Of a DNA stretch of 6,994 nt, positions 1 through 6,406 are shown one piece after another. A model generated the notes under the pieces. The model searched no databases. It was not told where the DNA came from and worked only from the letters and a program-made list of their open reading frames with translations. Every line of letters begins with the position of its first letter. Position 1 is the first letter of the stretch. Location of the stretch: assembly GCA_905478725.1 (NCBI GenBank), contig CAJQJT010000365.1, positions 1-6,994 on the forward strand, written 5' to 3'. The position numbers and the translations under genes were made by a program. Source of the stretch: an uncultured Pseudomonadales bacterium. Its GTDB lineage: Bacteria; Pseudomonadota; Gammaproteobacteria; Pseudomonadales; Porticoccaceae.

Positions 1-20
1 TCGGCATGCCGCGTCGATAA
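1..20 (+). CDS. C-terminal tail of an upstream gene, probably an acyl-CoA dehydrogenase alpha subunit (partial)
   Basis: One reading frame enters from the left edge and ends as Gly-Met-Pro-Arg-Arg followed by TAA at 18-20. Catalytic acyl-CoA dehydrogenases of the steroid type typically end with an 'AERALG-M/L-PR' tail, and the alpha subunit at 4397-5590 in this window ends almost the same way (LGMPREPRGNN). The two visible bases of the preceding codon (TC) are compatible with Leu. The gap to the next start is 21 bases, so both probably lie in one operon. Because the next gene is an ACAD-like protein lacking its catalytic base, an adjacent catalytic partner is expected here. Only five codons are visible, so this is an inference from a very short match. 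Confidence 0.42.
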
Positions 21-41
21 GCGGCAAAAAGAGAGATAACC

Positions 42-1151
42 ATGAACTTTACCTTTAGTGATGATCAATTATTATTTCGCGACACCGTCCGTGACCTGCT
101 CAGAAATGAAGTCACTGCTGAGCGTATTCGCCAGCGTTGGGACAGTGACAGCGGTGTCGACAGCGCTGCGTTGCAAGCTATGGTCGATTTGGGCTTGACC
201 GCCGTGCTAGTTCCGGAAGAACAGGGTGGTTTGGGGCTCAGTGCCGTGGACTTTATCTTGATTGCCGAGGAATGTGGCAGGGCTGCACTGCCAGAGCCGA
301 TTGTCGATAGCTGTCTAGTGGCGACGCCCATGCTAGTGGACGCCGATCGCGCCCTCGAAGGAAGCAACAGCCGTCTGCGGGAGCTCTTAGAAGCGGTAGC
401 CTCAGGGGAGCAAACTGTGCTCTGCGGTCCGTCGATTAACCCCTATATCAACTTTGCTCACAGGGCCGACTATTTGCTCCTGCCCCACGGCAATGAAGTG
501 CATCTGGTCGCCACTGATGCGGTGCAACTGGAGCTGCAAACCAGCGTCGACCTGAGCCGTCGCCTGAGCAAAGTCAGCTGGCAGCCGCGCAGTGAGACCT
601 GTATTGCCCGGGGTGAAATAGGTGCCGATCTGTGGCGCTCGACACTCAATCGCGGCGCCCTGGCTAACGCCGCCCAGCTACTTGGCCTCAGTGAAGCCAT
701 GGTGGCCCGATCGGTAAAATTTGCCACCGATCGTGAACAGTTTGGCCGCCCAATTGGTGTCAATCAGGCGGTCAAACACCTACTCGCCGACTGCGCCGTC
801 AAAGCGGAGTTTGCCAAGCCGGCGATTTATCGCGCAGCTTACACGGTTGCTGTGGCACCGACCCGCGCCGACTGGTCTGTCTCCCATGCCAAAGCCAGCG
901 CTGGGGATGCCGCGCGGGCCGCCAGCCGCAACTGCACTCAGGTGCATGGGGCTATGGGTTACACCTGGGAGTGCGATCTGCATATTTGGATGAAGCGTGC
1001 CTGGACCCTCGATAGAGAGTGGGGCGATGCCGGCTTCCACAAGAACCGTATTCACGAGTGGCTGCTGCAGCCCAAGGCCTTGCTTGGCCCTCAATACACC
1101 TTTGGTCGTCGCCATATGGGCGATGCGGCCAATCCTATTACAGCTGCCTAG
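42..1151 (+). CDS. Acyl-CoA dehydrogenase-like beta subunit (no catalytic glutamate), possibly FadE32-like
   Basis: This 369-residue protein has the acyl-CoA dehydrogenase fold throughout. It has an N-terminal helical domain (MNFTFSDDQLLFRDTVRDLL), a poorly conserved middle beta domain, and a C-terminal helical domain with the FAD-contacting signature TDREQFGRPIG (Arg231 to Gly239) and QVHGAMGYTWE from Gln300. Neither usual site for the catalytic base is filled. By eye, the MCAD Glu376 position falls at Trp327 (in LDREWGD), and the IVD/LCAD-type Glu-Arg motif before 'GLSEAMVARS' is absent. Steroid-degrading bacteria use alpha2beta2 ACADs whose beta subunits look like this, so a non-catalytic partner role is inferred. 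Its partner is probably the gene ending at position 20. The ATG at 42 is preceded by GAGAGA (31-36) at 5 bases. Downstream comes a FadA6-like thiolase, which fits a FadE31/FadE32-like pair acting late in C/D-ring breakdown. The substrate is uncertain. Confidence 0.8.
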   Translation: MNFTFSDDQLLFRDTVRDLLRNEVTAERIRQRWDSDSGVDSAALQAMVDLGLTAVLVPEEQGGLGLSAVDFILIAEECGRAALPEPIVDSCLVATPMLVDADRALEGSNSRLRELLEAVASGEQTVLCGPSINPYINFAHRADYLLLPHGNEVHLVATDAVQLELQTSVDLSRRLSKVSWQPRSETCIARGEIGADLWRSTLNRGALANAAQLLGLSEAMVARSVKFATDREQFGRPIGVNQAVKHLLADCAVKAEFAKPAIYRAAYTVAVAPTRADWSVSHAKASAGDAARAASRNCTQVHGAMGYTWECDLHIWMKRAWTLDREWGDAGFHKNRIHEWLLQPKALLGPQYTFGRRHMGDAANPITAA

Positions 1152-1173
1152 AGACCAATTCGAGAGACTAACT

Positions 1174-2328
1174 ATGACTATTCCCTCCGCTTACATTGTC
1201 GACGCAGTGCGCTCGCCAACTGGCCGCCGTCGCGGTTCATTGGCCGAAGTTCACGGTGCCGATCTGGGTGCCCATGTGCTGCGTACCCTGGTTGAACGCA
1301 ATGCTATTCCCGACGATGAGTACGATGATGTGATTTTTGGCTGTGTCGACACCATCGGGCCCCTGGCCGGTGATATTGCCCGCACAGCATGGTTGGCCGC
1401 TGGTCTGTCTGATGAGGTTCCCGGAACCACCATCGATCGCCAGTGTGGCTCGTCACAGCAAGCGGTCCACTTTGCTGCTCAGGCAGTTATGTCTGGCACC
1501 ATGGATGTGGTTGTCGCCGGTGGCGTGCAAACCATGAGTGCTATCCCAATCTCTTCCGCCATGCTGGTGGCCGAACCCATGGGCTTTAGCGATCCCTTTT
1601 CCGGTAGTCAGGGCTGGGTAGAGCGCTATGGCAATGTGCCGGTGTCGCAGTTTAACTCCGCCGAAATGATCGCCAAGCATTGGAATCTTAGCCGCGAGGC
1701 TATGGAACAGTTTTCCCTGAGCTCTCATCAGCGCGCAGCCGAGGCCATTGCCAAGGGTTATTTTGACCGCGAAGTGGCGCCCATCAATGGCTTGTCCATG
1801 GATGAAACAGTGCGCGACACCTCGCTGGCAAAAATGGCCGAGCTAATGCCACTGCAAGAAAATGGACGTATTACTGCGGCGGTCTCCAGTCAAACCTGTG
1901 ATGCCTCATCTGCTGTTTTAGTGGTCTCCGAACGCGCTCTAAAACGCTACAACCTGACACCGCGAGCGCGTATAGCCCACATGAGTGTCCGTGGAGCCGA
2001 TCCGATTTGGATGCTCACCGCGCCGATCTCAGCGACCAAATATGCACTAAAAAAAGCAGGTCTCAGCCTCAGTGATATAGATCTAGTTGAAATTAATGAG
2101 GCCTTCGCCTCGGTAGCAATGGCCTGGTTGCAAGAGACCGGCTATGCCCATGAACAGACCAATGTTAACGGCGGCGCCATTGCCCTGGGACACCCCCTCG
2201 GGGCTACTGGCACCAAGTTAATGACCACTTTGTTACATGAGTTAGAACGCCGTGGCGGTCGCTACGGGTTGCAGACCATGTGCGAGGGTGGCGGTCAGGC
2301 CAACGTGACCATTATTGAGCGATTATAA
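1174..2328 (+). CDS. fadA6: Acetyl-CoA C-acyltransferase (thiolase), FadA6-like
   Basis: This 384-residue thiolase has all the catalytic elements. The nucleophile is Cys91 in TIDRQCGSSQQA, NEAF lies at 308-311, His340 sits in GHPLGATG, and the acid/base is Cys370 in QTMCEGGGQAN. It should cleave 3-ketoacyl-CoA with free CoA, releasing acetyl-CoA or a larger acyl-CoA. The segments QCGSSQQA, AGGVQTMSAIPISSAM, LTAPISATKYALKKAG and GGRYGLQTMCEGGG strongly resemble mycobacterial FadA6 (Rv3556c) as I remember it, the thiolase of the HIP (steroid C/D-ring) pathway. The start is the ATG at 1174, with GAGAGA at 1162-1167 six bases ahead. The frame stays open upstream to 997, but that extension lies inside the previous gene and adds nothing thiolase-like before the usual N-terminal strand (AYIVDAVRSPTG). 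The exact substrate is inferred from similarity and neighbours. The other option is a general steroid or fatty-acid thiolase. Confidence 0.88.
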   Translation: MTIPSAYIVDAVRSPTGRRRGSLAEVHGADLGAHVLRTLVERNAIPDDEYDDVIFGCVDTIGPLAGDIARTAWLAAGLSDEVPGTTIDRQCGSSQQAVHFAAQAVMSGTMDVVVAGGVQTMSAIPISSAMLVAEPMGFSDPFSGSQGWVERYGNVPVSQFNSAEMIAKHWNLSREAMEQFSLSSHQRAAEAIAKGYFDREVAPINGLSMDETVRDTSLAKMAELMPLQENGRITAAVSSQTCDASSAVLVVSERALKRYNLTPRARIAHMSVRGADPIWMLTAPISATKYALKKAGLSLSDIDLVEINEAFASVAMAWLQETGYAHEQTNVNGGAIALGHPLGATGTKLMTTLLHELERRGGRYGLQTMCEGGGQANVTIIERL

Positions 2329-2332
2329 GGAG
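2327..2332 (+). promoter_or_regulatory. Shine-Dalgarno AAGGAG deciding the start of the 2339 SDR gene
   Basis: AAGGAG overlaps the last two bases of the thiolase stop codon and lies 6 bases before GTG at 2339. A start at TTG 2315 in the same frame would put this site inside the gene and overlap the thiolase by 14 bases. The GTG is therefore the better start, and it gives the usual short lead-in to the Rossmann strand. Confidence 0.8.
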
Positions 2333-2338
2333 CTTCAG

Positions 2339-3226
2339 GTGCAAAAATTTTGTCAAGACCGCGTGGTAATTATCACCGGTGCAGGGGGTGGCTTAGGTGC
2401 CGCCCACGCCAGAGTGCTGGCCAGTCACGGCGCTAAAGTCGTGATCAACGATATCAACCAAGCGGCCGCCGAACAGGTGGTTAAGGAAATTGTTAGCAGT
2501 GGTGGTGAGGCGGTGTATAACAACGCCAATATCACCGATTTTGCCGACAGCAAGCGCAGTGTTGACCAAGCAATCAGTGAATTCGGCGCACTCCACGCGG
2601 TGGTTAATAACGCCGGCAATAATCGCGACCGTATGTTTGCCTCACTCAGCGAAGAGGACTGGGATGCGGTTATTTCAGTGCACTTGAAAGGGCATTTCTG
2701 CACCTCCAGACATGCGGTGCAATACTGGCGCGATCTGGCGAAAAGCGGCGAGGGACTGGCTGCACGTATTGTTAACACCACATCTGGTGCTGGTCTGCAG
2801 GGCTCGGTGGGCCAGTCCAACTATGCCGCCGCCAAAGCAGGCATCTGTGCCCTAACACTGAACCAAGCTGCCGAGTTAGGTCGCTATGGTGTTACCGCCA
2901 ATGGCATTGCCCCCGCGGCGCGCACTGGCATGACCACGGCAGTGGCCTCTATGGCGGCGCGTATGGCCAAGCCGGAGGATGGCAGTTTTGACTACTGGGC
3001 GCCGGAGAATGTGTCGCCATTGGTGGCTTGGCTGTGCTCGGAAAATTCTAGCCGTGTCAGCGGTCGCATCTTTGAAGCTGAGGGCGGCAAGCTGTCCATT
3101 GCTGACGGTTGGCGTACCACCACTGGCCTAGATAATGGTCAGCAGTGGACTCCTGAAACCCTCGACACAGCAATGAATAATCTGCTGGCCAGCGAAGCGC
3201 CAGCACAAAACGTTTACGGCACCTGA
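2339..3226 (+). CDS. SDR-family 3-hydroxyacyl-CoA dehydrogenase-like protein (MFE-2/17beta-HSD4 type)
   Basis: This 295-residue classical short-chain dehydrogenase carries the nucleotide motif TGAGGGLG (13-20), Asp38 at the end of the second strand (VVINDI, which suggests NAD over NADP), and NNAG (90-93). Its catalytic residues are Ser149, Tyr162 and Lys166 (SNYAAAK). Where many SDRs have the fourth catalytic Asn, it has His115 in VHLKGHF, as in peroxisomal multifunctional enzyme type 2 dehydrogenase domains (VHLRG). NTTSGAGLQGSVGQSNY and LGRYGVTANGIAPAARTGMT resemble the SDRs Rv3548c/Rv3549c of the mycobacterial KstR2 regulon, from memory. The likely job is NAD-dependent oxidation of a 3-hydroxyacyl-CoA to the 3-keto form, between a hydratase and a thiolase. 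The start is GTG 2339, decided by the Shine-Dalgarno at 2327-2332. The gene lies 10 bases after the thiolase and 7 before the next ACAD gene. The precise substrate is not known. Confidence 0.85.
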   Translation: MQKFCQDRVVIITGAGGGLGAAHARVLASHGAKVVINDINQAAAEQVVKEIVSSGGEAVYNNANITDFADSKRSVDQAISEFGALHAVVNNAGNNRDRMFASLSEEDWDAVISVHLKGHFCTSRHAVQYWRDLAKSGEGLAARIVNTTSGAGLQGSVGQSNYAAAKAGICALTLNQAAELGRYGVTANGIAPAARTGMTTAVASMAARMAKPEDGSFDYWAPENVSPLVAWLCSENSSRVSGRIFEAEGGKLSIADGWRTTTGLDNGQQWTPETLDTAMNNLLASEAPAQNVYGT

Positions 3227-3228
3227 GG
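3225..3228 (+). promoter_or_regulatory. Shine-Dalgarno GAGG for the GTG start at 3234
   Basis: GAGG shares two bases (GA) with the TGA stop of the preceding SDR gene and lies 5 bases before GTG 3234. This supports a GTG start and close coupling of the two genes. The encoded N-terminus, MEFKFTDEQIMIRDT, is a standard ACAD beginning. Confidence 0.7.
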
Positions 3229-3233
3229 TCACA

Positions 3234-4400
3234 GTGGAATTTAAGTTTACCGACGAACAAATTATGATTCGCGACACCGCTGAAGCCTTTGTCAGCGAGG
3301 TCTCGACCAGTGCTGCTGTGCGCAGTGCAATGCTTGAGCCAGCCGGCTATGACAAAGATCTGTGGCGGAAAATTAGCGCCGACATGTTTTGGCAGGCACT
3401 GCCTATTCCTGAAGTTTTGGGTGGTCTCGGGCTGGGTTATGTGGAGCTCGCCGCGACCCTGGAACAGACCGGACGATTTTTACTCTGCTCACCATTGATG
3501 GCCACTGCGGCGTTTGCTGTGCCAGCCATTAGACTGGCTGCCAGCGAAGAGCAGCAGGCCCTATATCTGGAGCGTATTCTCGAGGGGCAAGTGGCAACGC
3601 TGGCCCATGCAGGTATTCAAACTCACGGCAGTCAAATTAATGTGCAGGCCAATATCACCGATCAGGGCGTCTGTTTAAACGGTATTTCACGCCATGTACT
3701 GAATGGCCAGAGTGCCGATTTTTTCATTGTTGCGGCTGAGGAAACCTTTGCCAGCGGTGAACAGGGCATATCACTCTGGTTTGTCGACAGGGACACTCAG
3801 GGTTTAACGATAAAATCTCTGCCAACCATGGATCAAACCCGGCGTCTGGCCGAGCTTCAGTGCGACAACCTAGTGCTCTCTCCTGAGCAGCGTGTTGGCG
3901 CAGTGGCTCAGTGTCAGGCCCAGCTGCTCAACAGTATTCTCGACTTGGCAGCCATTGCCGTGTCCGCCGAGCAGGTGGGCGGAGCCCAGCAGTCCCTAGA
4001 TATCTCGGTGGCCTATATCAAAGAGCGGGTGCAATTTGGTCGCACCATAGCCTCTTACCAAGCTATAAAACACAAATGTGCAGATATGATGCTCAAGGCC
4101 GAGTCGGCCCGCTCAGGGCTCTACTATGCCGCCTGTATTGCCGATGAGTTTCTCGCCGGTGCCTGCGATGCTGAGACTCTCGCTGAGGCGGCCAGCATCA
4201 GCAAAGCCTACAGCAGTGAGGCGTTCTTCTTTAACGCCGGCTGCGGTATTCAGCTGCACGGCGGCGTCGGCATCACCTCTGAATACGACATTCAACTCTA
4301 CTTTAAGCGCGCCAAAGCCCTTGAGAGCTTTCTCGGTAATGCCAGTGAGCATCGTGAGCGGCTGGCCAAACAACTGTTAGATAGCGAGGTGTCGTTGTGA
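3234..4400 (+). CDS. ipdE2: Acyl-CoA dehydrogenase beta subunit, IpdE2 (FadE33)-like
   Basis: This 388-residue ACAD-fold protein has an N-terminal helical domain (MEFKFTDEQIMIRDTAEAFV), a loosely conserved middle domain, and a C-terminal domain with KERVQFGRTIASYQAIKHKCADM (Arg265, Gly269) and QLHGGVGIT (340-348). The catalytic glutamate is missing. By eye the MCAD Glu376 position is Leu367 (ALESFLGNASE), and no Glu-Arg motif stands at the IVD/LCAD position. This pattern marks the beta subunit of the alpha2beta2 steroid ACADs. The very next gene, overlapping by 4 bases, is a catalytic alpha subunit followed by ipdF. The mycobacterial IpdE1-IpdE2 complex desaturates the propionyl side chain of 5-hydroxy-HIP-CoA, and in steroid-degrading proteobacteria the two genes are known to be adjacent. 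The assignment to IpdE2 comes mainly from this context. It could instead be the beta partner of another steroid ACAD. Confidence 0.8.
   Translation: MEFKFTDEQIMIRDTAEAFVSEVSTSAAVRSAMLEPAGYDKDLWRKISADMFWQALPIPEVLGGLGLGYVELAATLEQTGRFLLCSPLMATAAFAVPAIRLAASEEQQALYLERILEGQVATLAHAGIQTHGSQINVQANITDQGVCLNGISRHVLNGQSADFFIVAAEETFASGEQGISLWFVDRDTQGLTIKSLPTMDQTRRLAELQCDNLVLSPEQRVGAVAQCQAQLLNSILDLAAIAVSAEQVGGAQQSLDISVAYIKERVQFGRTIASYQAIKHKCADMMLKAESARSGLYYAACIADEFLAGACDAETLAEAASISKAYSSEAFFFNAGCGIQLHGGVGITSEYDIQLYFKRAKALESFLGNASEHRERLAKQLLDSEVSL
4386..4390 (+). promoter_or_regulatory. Shine-Dalgarno GAGGT inside ipdE2 for the overlapping GTG start
   Basis: GAGGT lies inside the last codons of the beta-subunit gene, six bases before GTG 4397. 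That GTG shares four bases (GTGA) with the beta-subunit stop. The arrangement suggests translational coupling, which would help equal production of two subunits of one complex. Confidence 0.7.
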
Positions 4401-5590
4401 AATTACGCTTTAGCGCCAGTGACGAAGCCTTTCGGGTCGAGGTGGCCAATTGGTTGCGCGACAACCTCTGTGGTCAGTTTGAATCTATCCGCTTTCGCGG
4501 CGGTCCCGGCGATGAACACAGTTTTGTCGAAGAGCGCAAAGCCTGGGAGCGCAAGCTCGGCGATGCCGCTTGGACCTGTATTGGCTGGCCTCGAGACTGG
4601 GGCGGTCGCGCTGCGAGCATTGAGCAGCAGGTAGTTTTTAATGAAGAGTACGCCCGTGCCGGTGGCCCGGGAAGAATTGGCCATATAGGCGAAACCCTTA
4701 TGGGGCCAACCCTAATTGCCTATGGCAGCGAGGCGCAAAAAGCCAAATATCTGCCCAGCATTCGCAGTGGCGACGCGATCTGGTGTCAGGGCTACAGCGA
4801 ACCCTCGGCGGGGTCGGATCTGGCCAATGTCAAAACCAAAGCGGTTTTCGACGAGCAGGCCCAGGTTTGGCAAATCACTGGGCAGAAGGTCTGGACCTCC
4901 CTGGCCCATGAATCCCAATATTGTTTTGTCGTCGCGCGCACCGACCCTCAGGCCAAGGGCCATAAAGGTCTGGGCTTTTTCATGCTCGACATGCATCAGC
5001 CCGGGGTCACTATTCGTCCCATCGAACAGCTCACTGGCACCTCGGAATTTAACGAAGTGTTTTTTGATAGCGCCGTTTGCAGCGTTGAGGATATTGTCGG
5101 TAAACCCGGTGAGGGCTGGCAGGTTGCCATGGCGCTGCTGGGTTTTGAGCGGGGTGTTTCGACCCTTGGCCAGCAGATGCTGTTCCAAAATGAATTTAAT
5201 GACATTGTGCATCTGGCGAAGAGCAATGGCGCAGACCGCGACCCGATGTTGCGCCAGCGCATAGCCGAAGCCCATATTGGCCTGCGCATTATGCGCTACA
5301 ACACCCTGCGAGTTTTGTCTGGTTCAGACGAGGGTGAACTGCAAGCCGAGGGCATGATCTACAAGCTCTACTGGTCCTCATGGCACCGCAATTTAGGCAA
5401 GCTGGCGATGGATGTGATGGGCTCTGACAGCGAAATCTTGGACGCCGAGCCCTATGAACTCAATCGCCTGCAGTCGATGTTTTTGTTTACCCGCGCCGAC
5501 ACTATTTATGGCGGCACCAACCAGATTCAACGCAACTTGATCGCTGAGCGGGCCCTTGGCATGCCCCGTGAACCCCGTGGCAATAACTGA
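4397..5590 (+). CDS. ipdE1: Acyl-CoA dehydrogenase alpha (catalytic) subunit, IpdE1 (FadE30)-like
   Basis: This 397-residue protein is a full ACAD. It has an N-terminal helical domain (FSASDEAFRVEVANWLRDNL), then the substrate/FAD motif QGYSEPSAGSDLA starting at Gln131 and KVWTS (166-168). The C-terminal domain ends in YGGTNQIQRN and AERALGMPREP. The Glu of the common YEGT motif is Gly372 here. A glutamate is present instead in the IVD/LCAD-type position, Glu251 of LLGFERG, the expected base in steroid alpha subunits such as ChsE4. The reaction is FAD-dependent alpha,beta-desaturation of an acyl-CoA. Given the overlapping beta gene and the IpdF-like gene 13 bases downstream, the likely substrate is HIP-CoA or 5-hydroxy-HIP-CoA, the first beta-oxidation step on the steroid C/D-ring propionyl side chain. 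The fadE30-ipdF order also occurs in M. tuberculosis (Rv3560c-Rv3559c). The GTG start is supported by the Shine-Dalgarno at 4386-4390. The ACAD assignment is secure, the substrate inferred. Confidence 0.87.
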   Translation: MKLRFSASDEAFRVEVANWLRDNLCGQFESIRFRGGPGDEHSFVEERKAWERKLGDAAWTCIGWPRDWGGRAASIEQQVVFNEEYARAGGPGRIGHIGETLMGPTLIAYGSEAQKAKYLPSIRSGDAIWCQGYSEPSAGSDLANVKTKAVFDEQAQVWQITGQKVWTSLAHESQYCFVVARTDPQAKGHKGLGFFMLDMHQPGVTIRPIEQLTGTSEFNEVFFDSAVCSVEDIVGKPGEGWQVAMALLGFERGVSTLGQQMLFQNEFNDIVHLAKSNGADRDPMLRQRIAEAHIGLRIMRYNTLRVLSGSDEGELQAEGMIYKLYWSSWHRNLGKLAMDVMGSDSEILDAEPYELNRLQSMFLFTRADTIYGGTNQIQRNLIAERALGMPREPRGNN

Positions 5591-5592
5591 TA

Positions 5593-5597
5593 GAGGA
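5593..5597 (+). promoter_or_regulatory. Shine-Dalgarno GAGGA for ipdF, deciding ATG 5604
   Basis: GAGGA within AGAGGAAAG lies 6 bases before ATG 5604. The frame is open upstream to an ATG at 5556 inside the previous gene, but this site and the normal SDR N-terminus favour 5604. Confidence 0.8.
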
Positions 5598-5603
5598 AAG
5601 ACC

Positions 5604-6392
5604 ATGTCAAAAGAGATCCCAGCCTATGTTGCCGGACACCAATTGCTCGCCGGAAAACATATTTTAATTACCGCTGCCGCCGGCGCCGGAATCGGTTTTT
5701 CTGCGGCCAAGCGCGCTGTGGAAGAGGGTGCTGCCAGCCTGGTGATCAGCGATATTCACGAAGGCCGTTTACAGCAGGCGGTAGAGACCCTTTCTGCCCT
5801 CGACAGCCAGTGCCGAGTGCGTGGCATTGTCGCCGATGTGACCAACGAAGAGCAGGTTCAGCACCTGGTTGATGAGGCCGAGGGGTTCAGTGGCGGCATT
5901 GATGTATTGATTAATAACGCTGGACTGGGTGGCAGCTGCCGCCTTGAGGATATGCAAGATGAGGCCTGGCACAGAGTGATCGATATCAGCCTTACCGGCA
6001 CCATGCGCATGATGCGCGCTATGGTTCGTTATATGCATCCCCGGGGTCGCGGTGTGATTGTCAACAATGCCTCGGTATTGGGTTGGCGGGCACAGACTGA
6101 ACAGTGTCACTACGCCGCTGCCAAAGCCGGTGTGATGGCCCTAACCCGCTGCGCGGCAATGGAGTCGGCGGAGTTTGGTCTGCGCATTAATGCGGTGTCG
6201 CCAAGTATTGCCATGCATGATTTTTTACGTAAAACAACGCCGCCAGAACTGCTCGCCGAGCTGTCTGCGCGGGAAGCCTTTGGTCGCCCAGCAGAAGTCT
6301 GGGAAGTCGCCAATGTAATGATGTTTTTGGCCTCTGACTACGCCAGCTATATGACCGGCGAAGTGGTCTCAGTATCAAGCCAACACGCCTAA
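5604..6392 (+). CDS. ipdF: IpdF-like SDR, hydroxyacyl-CoA dehydrogenase of steroid C/D-ring degradation
   Basis: This 262-residue short-chain dehydrogenase has the catalytic residues Ser157 (NNASVLGWRAQ), Tyr170 and Lys174 (HYAAAKAG), NNAG at 104-107, and an acidic Asp50 after the second strand (VISDIHEGR), which suggests NAD. The nucleotide loop reads TAAAGAGIG (23-31), with Ala24 where most SDRs have Gly. As I remember it, that variant and the segments NNASVLGWRAQ, AKAGVMALTRC, RINAVSPSIA, EAFGR-AE-WEVA and FLASDY-SY-TGEV-SVSSQ are shared with mycobacterial IpdF (Rv3559c). IpdF works on 5-hydroxylated indanone CoA esters from HIP: with IpdC and EchA20 it takes 5-OH-HIC-CoA to the ring-opened COCHEA-CoA. 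The gene lies 13 bases after the ipdE1-like gene, the order seen in M. tuberculosis. This is the strongest functional marker in the window. The start follows from the Shine-Dalgarno at 5593-5597. Confidence 0.87.
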   Translation: MSKEIPAYVAGHQLLAGKHILITAAAGAGIGFSAAKRAVEEGAASLVISDIHEGRLQQAVETLSALDSQCRVRGIVADVTNEEQVQHLVDEAEGFSGGIDVLINNAGLGGSCRLEDMQDEAWHRVIDISLTGTMRMMRAMVRYMHPRGRGVIVNNASVLGWRAQTEQCHYAAAKAGVMALTRCAAMESAEFGLRINAVSPSIAMHDFLRKTTPPELLAELSAREAFGRPAEVWEVANVMMFLASDYASYMTGEVVSVSSQHA

Positions 6393-6395
6393 TCC

Positions 6396-6400
6396 AGGAG
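6396..6400 (+). promoter_or_regulatory. Shine-Dalgarno AGGAG for the 6407 thiolase
   Basis: AGGAG lies 6 bases before ATG 6407 in the 14-base gap after the ipdF stop. It fixes the start of the truncated thiolase gene and shows continued operon structure. Confidence 0.8.
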
Positions 6401-6406
6401 AGTAGT

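Noticed and set aside
21..41. Possible promoter before the first complete gene
   Set aside because: The gap after the preceding stop is only 21 bases and shows no -35/-10 pair. It is better read as an internal operon gap.
997..1173. Open frame extending the FadA6-like thiolase 59 codons upstream
   Set aside because: It lies within the preceding ACAD gene and has no thiolase-like sequence. ATG 1174 has its own Shine-Dalgarno and begins at the normal family N-terminus.
1149..1173. Short AGAGAC direct repeat in the gap before the thiolase as a possible operator
   Set aside because: It is two six-base copies in AG-rich sequence, one of which forms the Shine-Dalgarno. Chance and ribosome-site composition explain it.
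2315..2338. TTG start for the SDR gene at 2315
   Set aside because: It would place the AAGGAG site inside the coding region and overlap the thiolase by 14 bases. GTG 2339 is correctly spaced from that site.
4712..5275. Long open frames on both strands (minus 4712-5275, plus 4716-5264) inside the ipdE1-like gene
   Set aside because: They are shadows of a GC-biased coding sequence. The products have no recognisable domain, no ribosome site was seen, and the main frame is a clear ACAD.
42..5590. The two ACAD beta-like genes as decayed pseudogenes because they lack the catalytic Glu
   Set aside because: Both frames are intact and near full length, with conserved FAD motifs and ribosome sites. 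Loss of the base is normal in beta subunits of heterotetrameric steroid ACADs.
5556..5603. ATG 5556 as the start of ipdF
   Set aside because: It lies inside the end of the ACAD alpha-subunit gene without a ribosome site. ATG 5604 has GAGGA at 6 bases and gives the family length.
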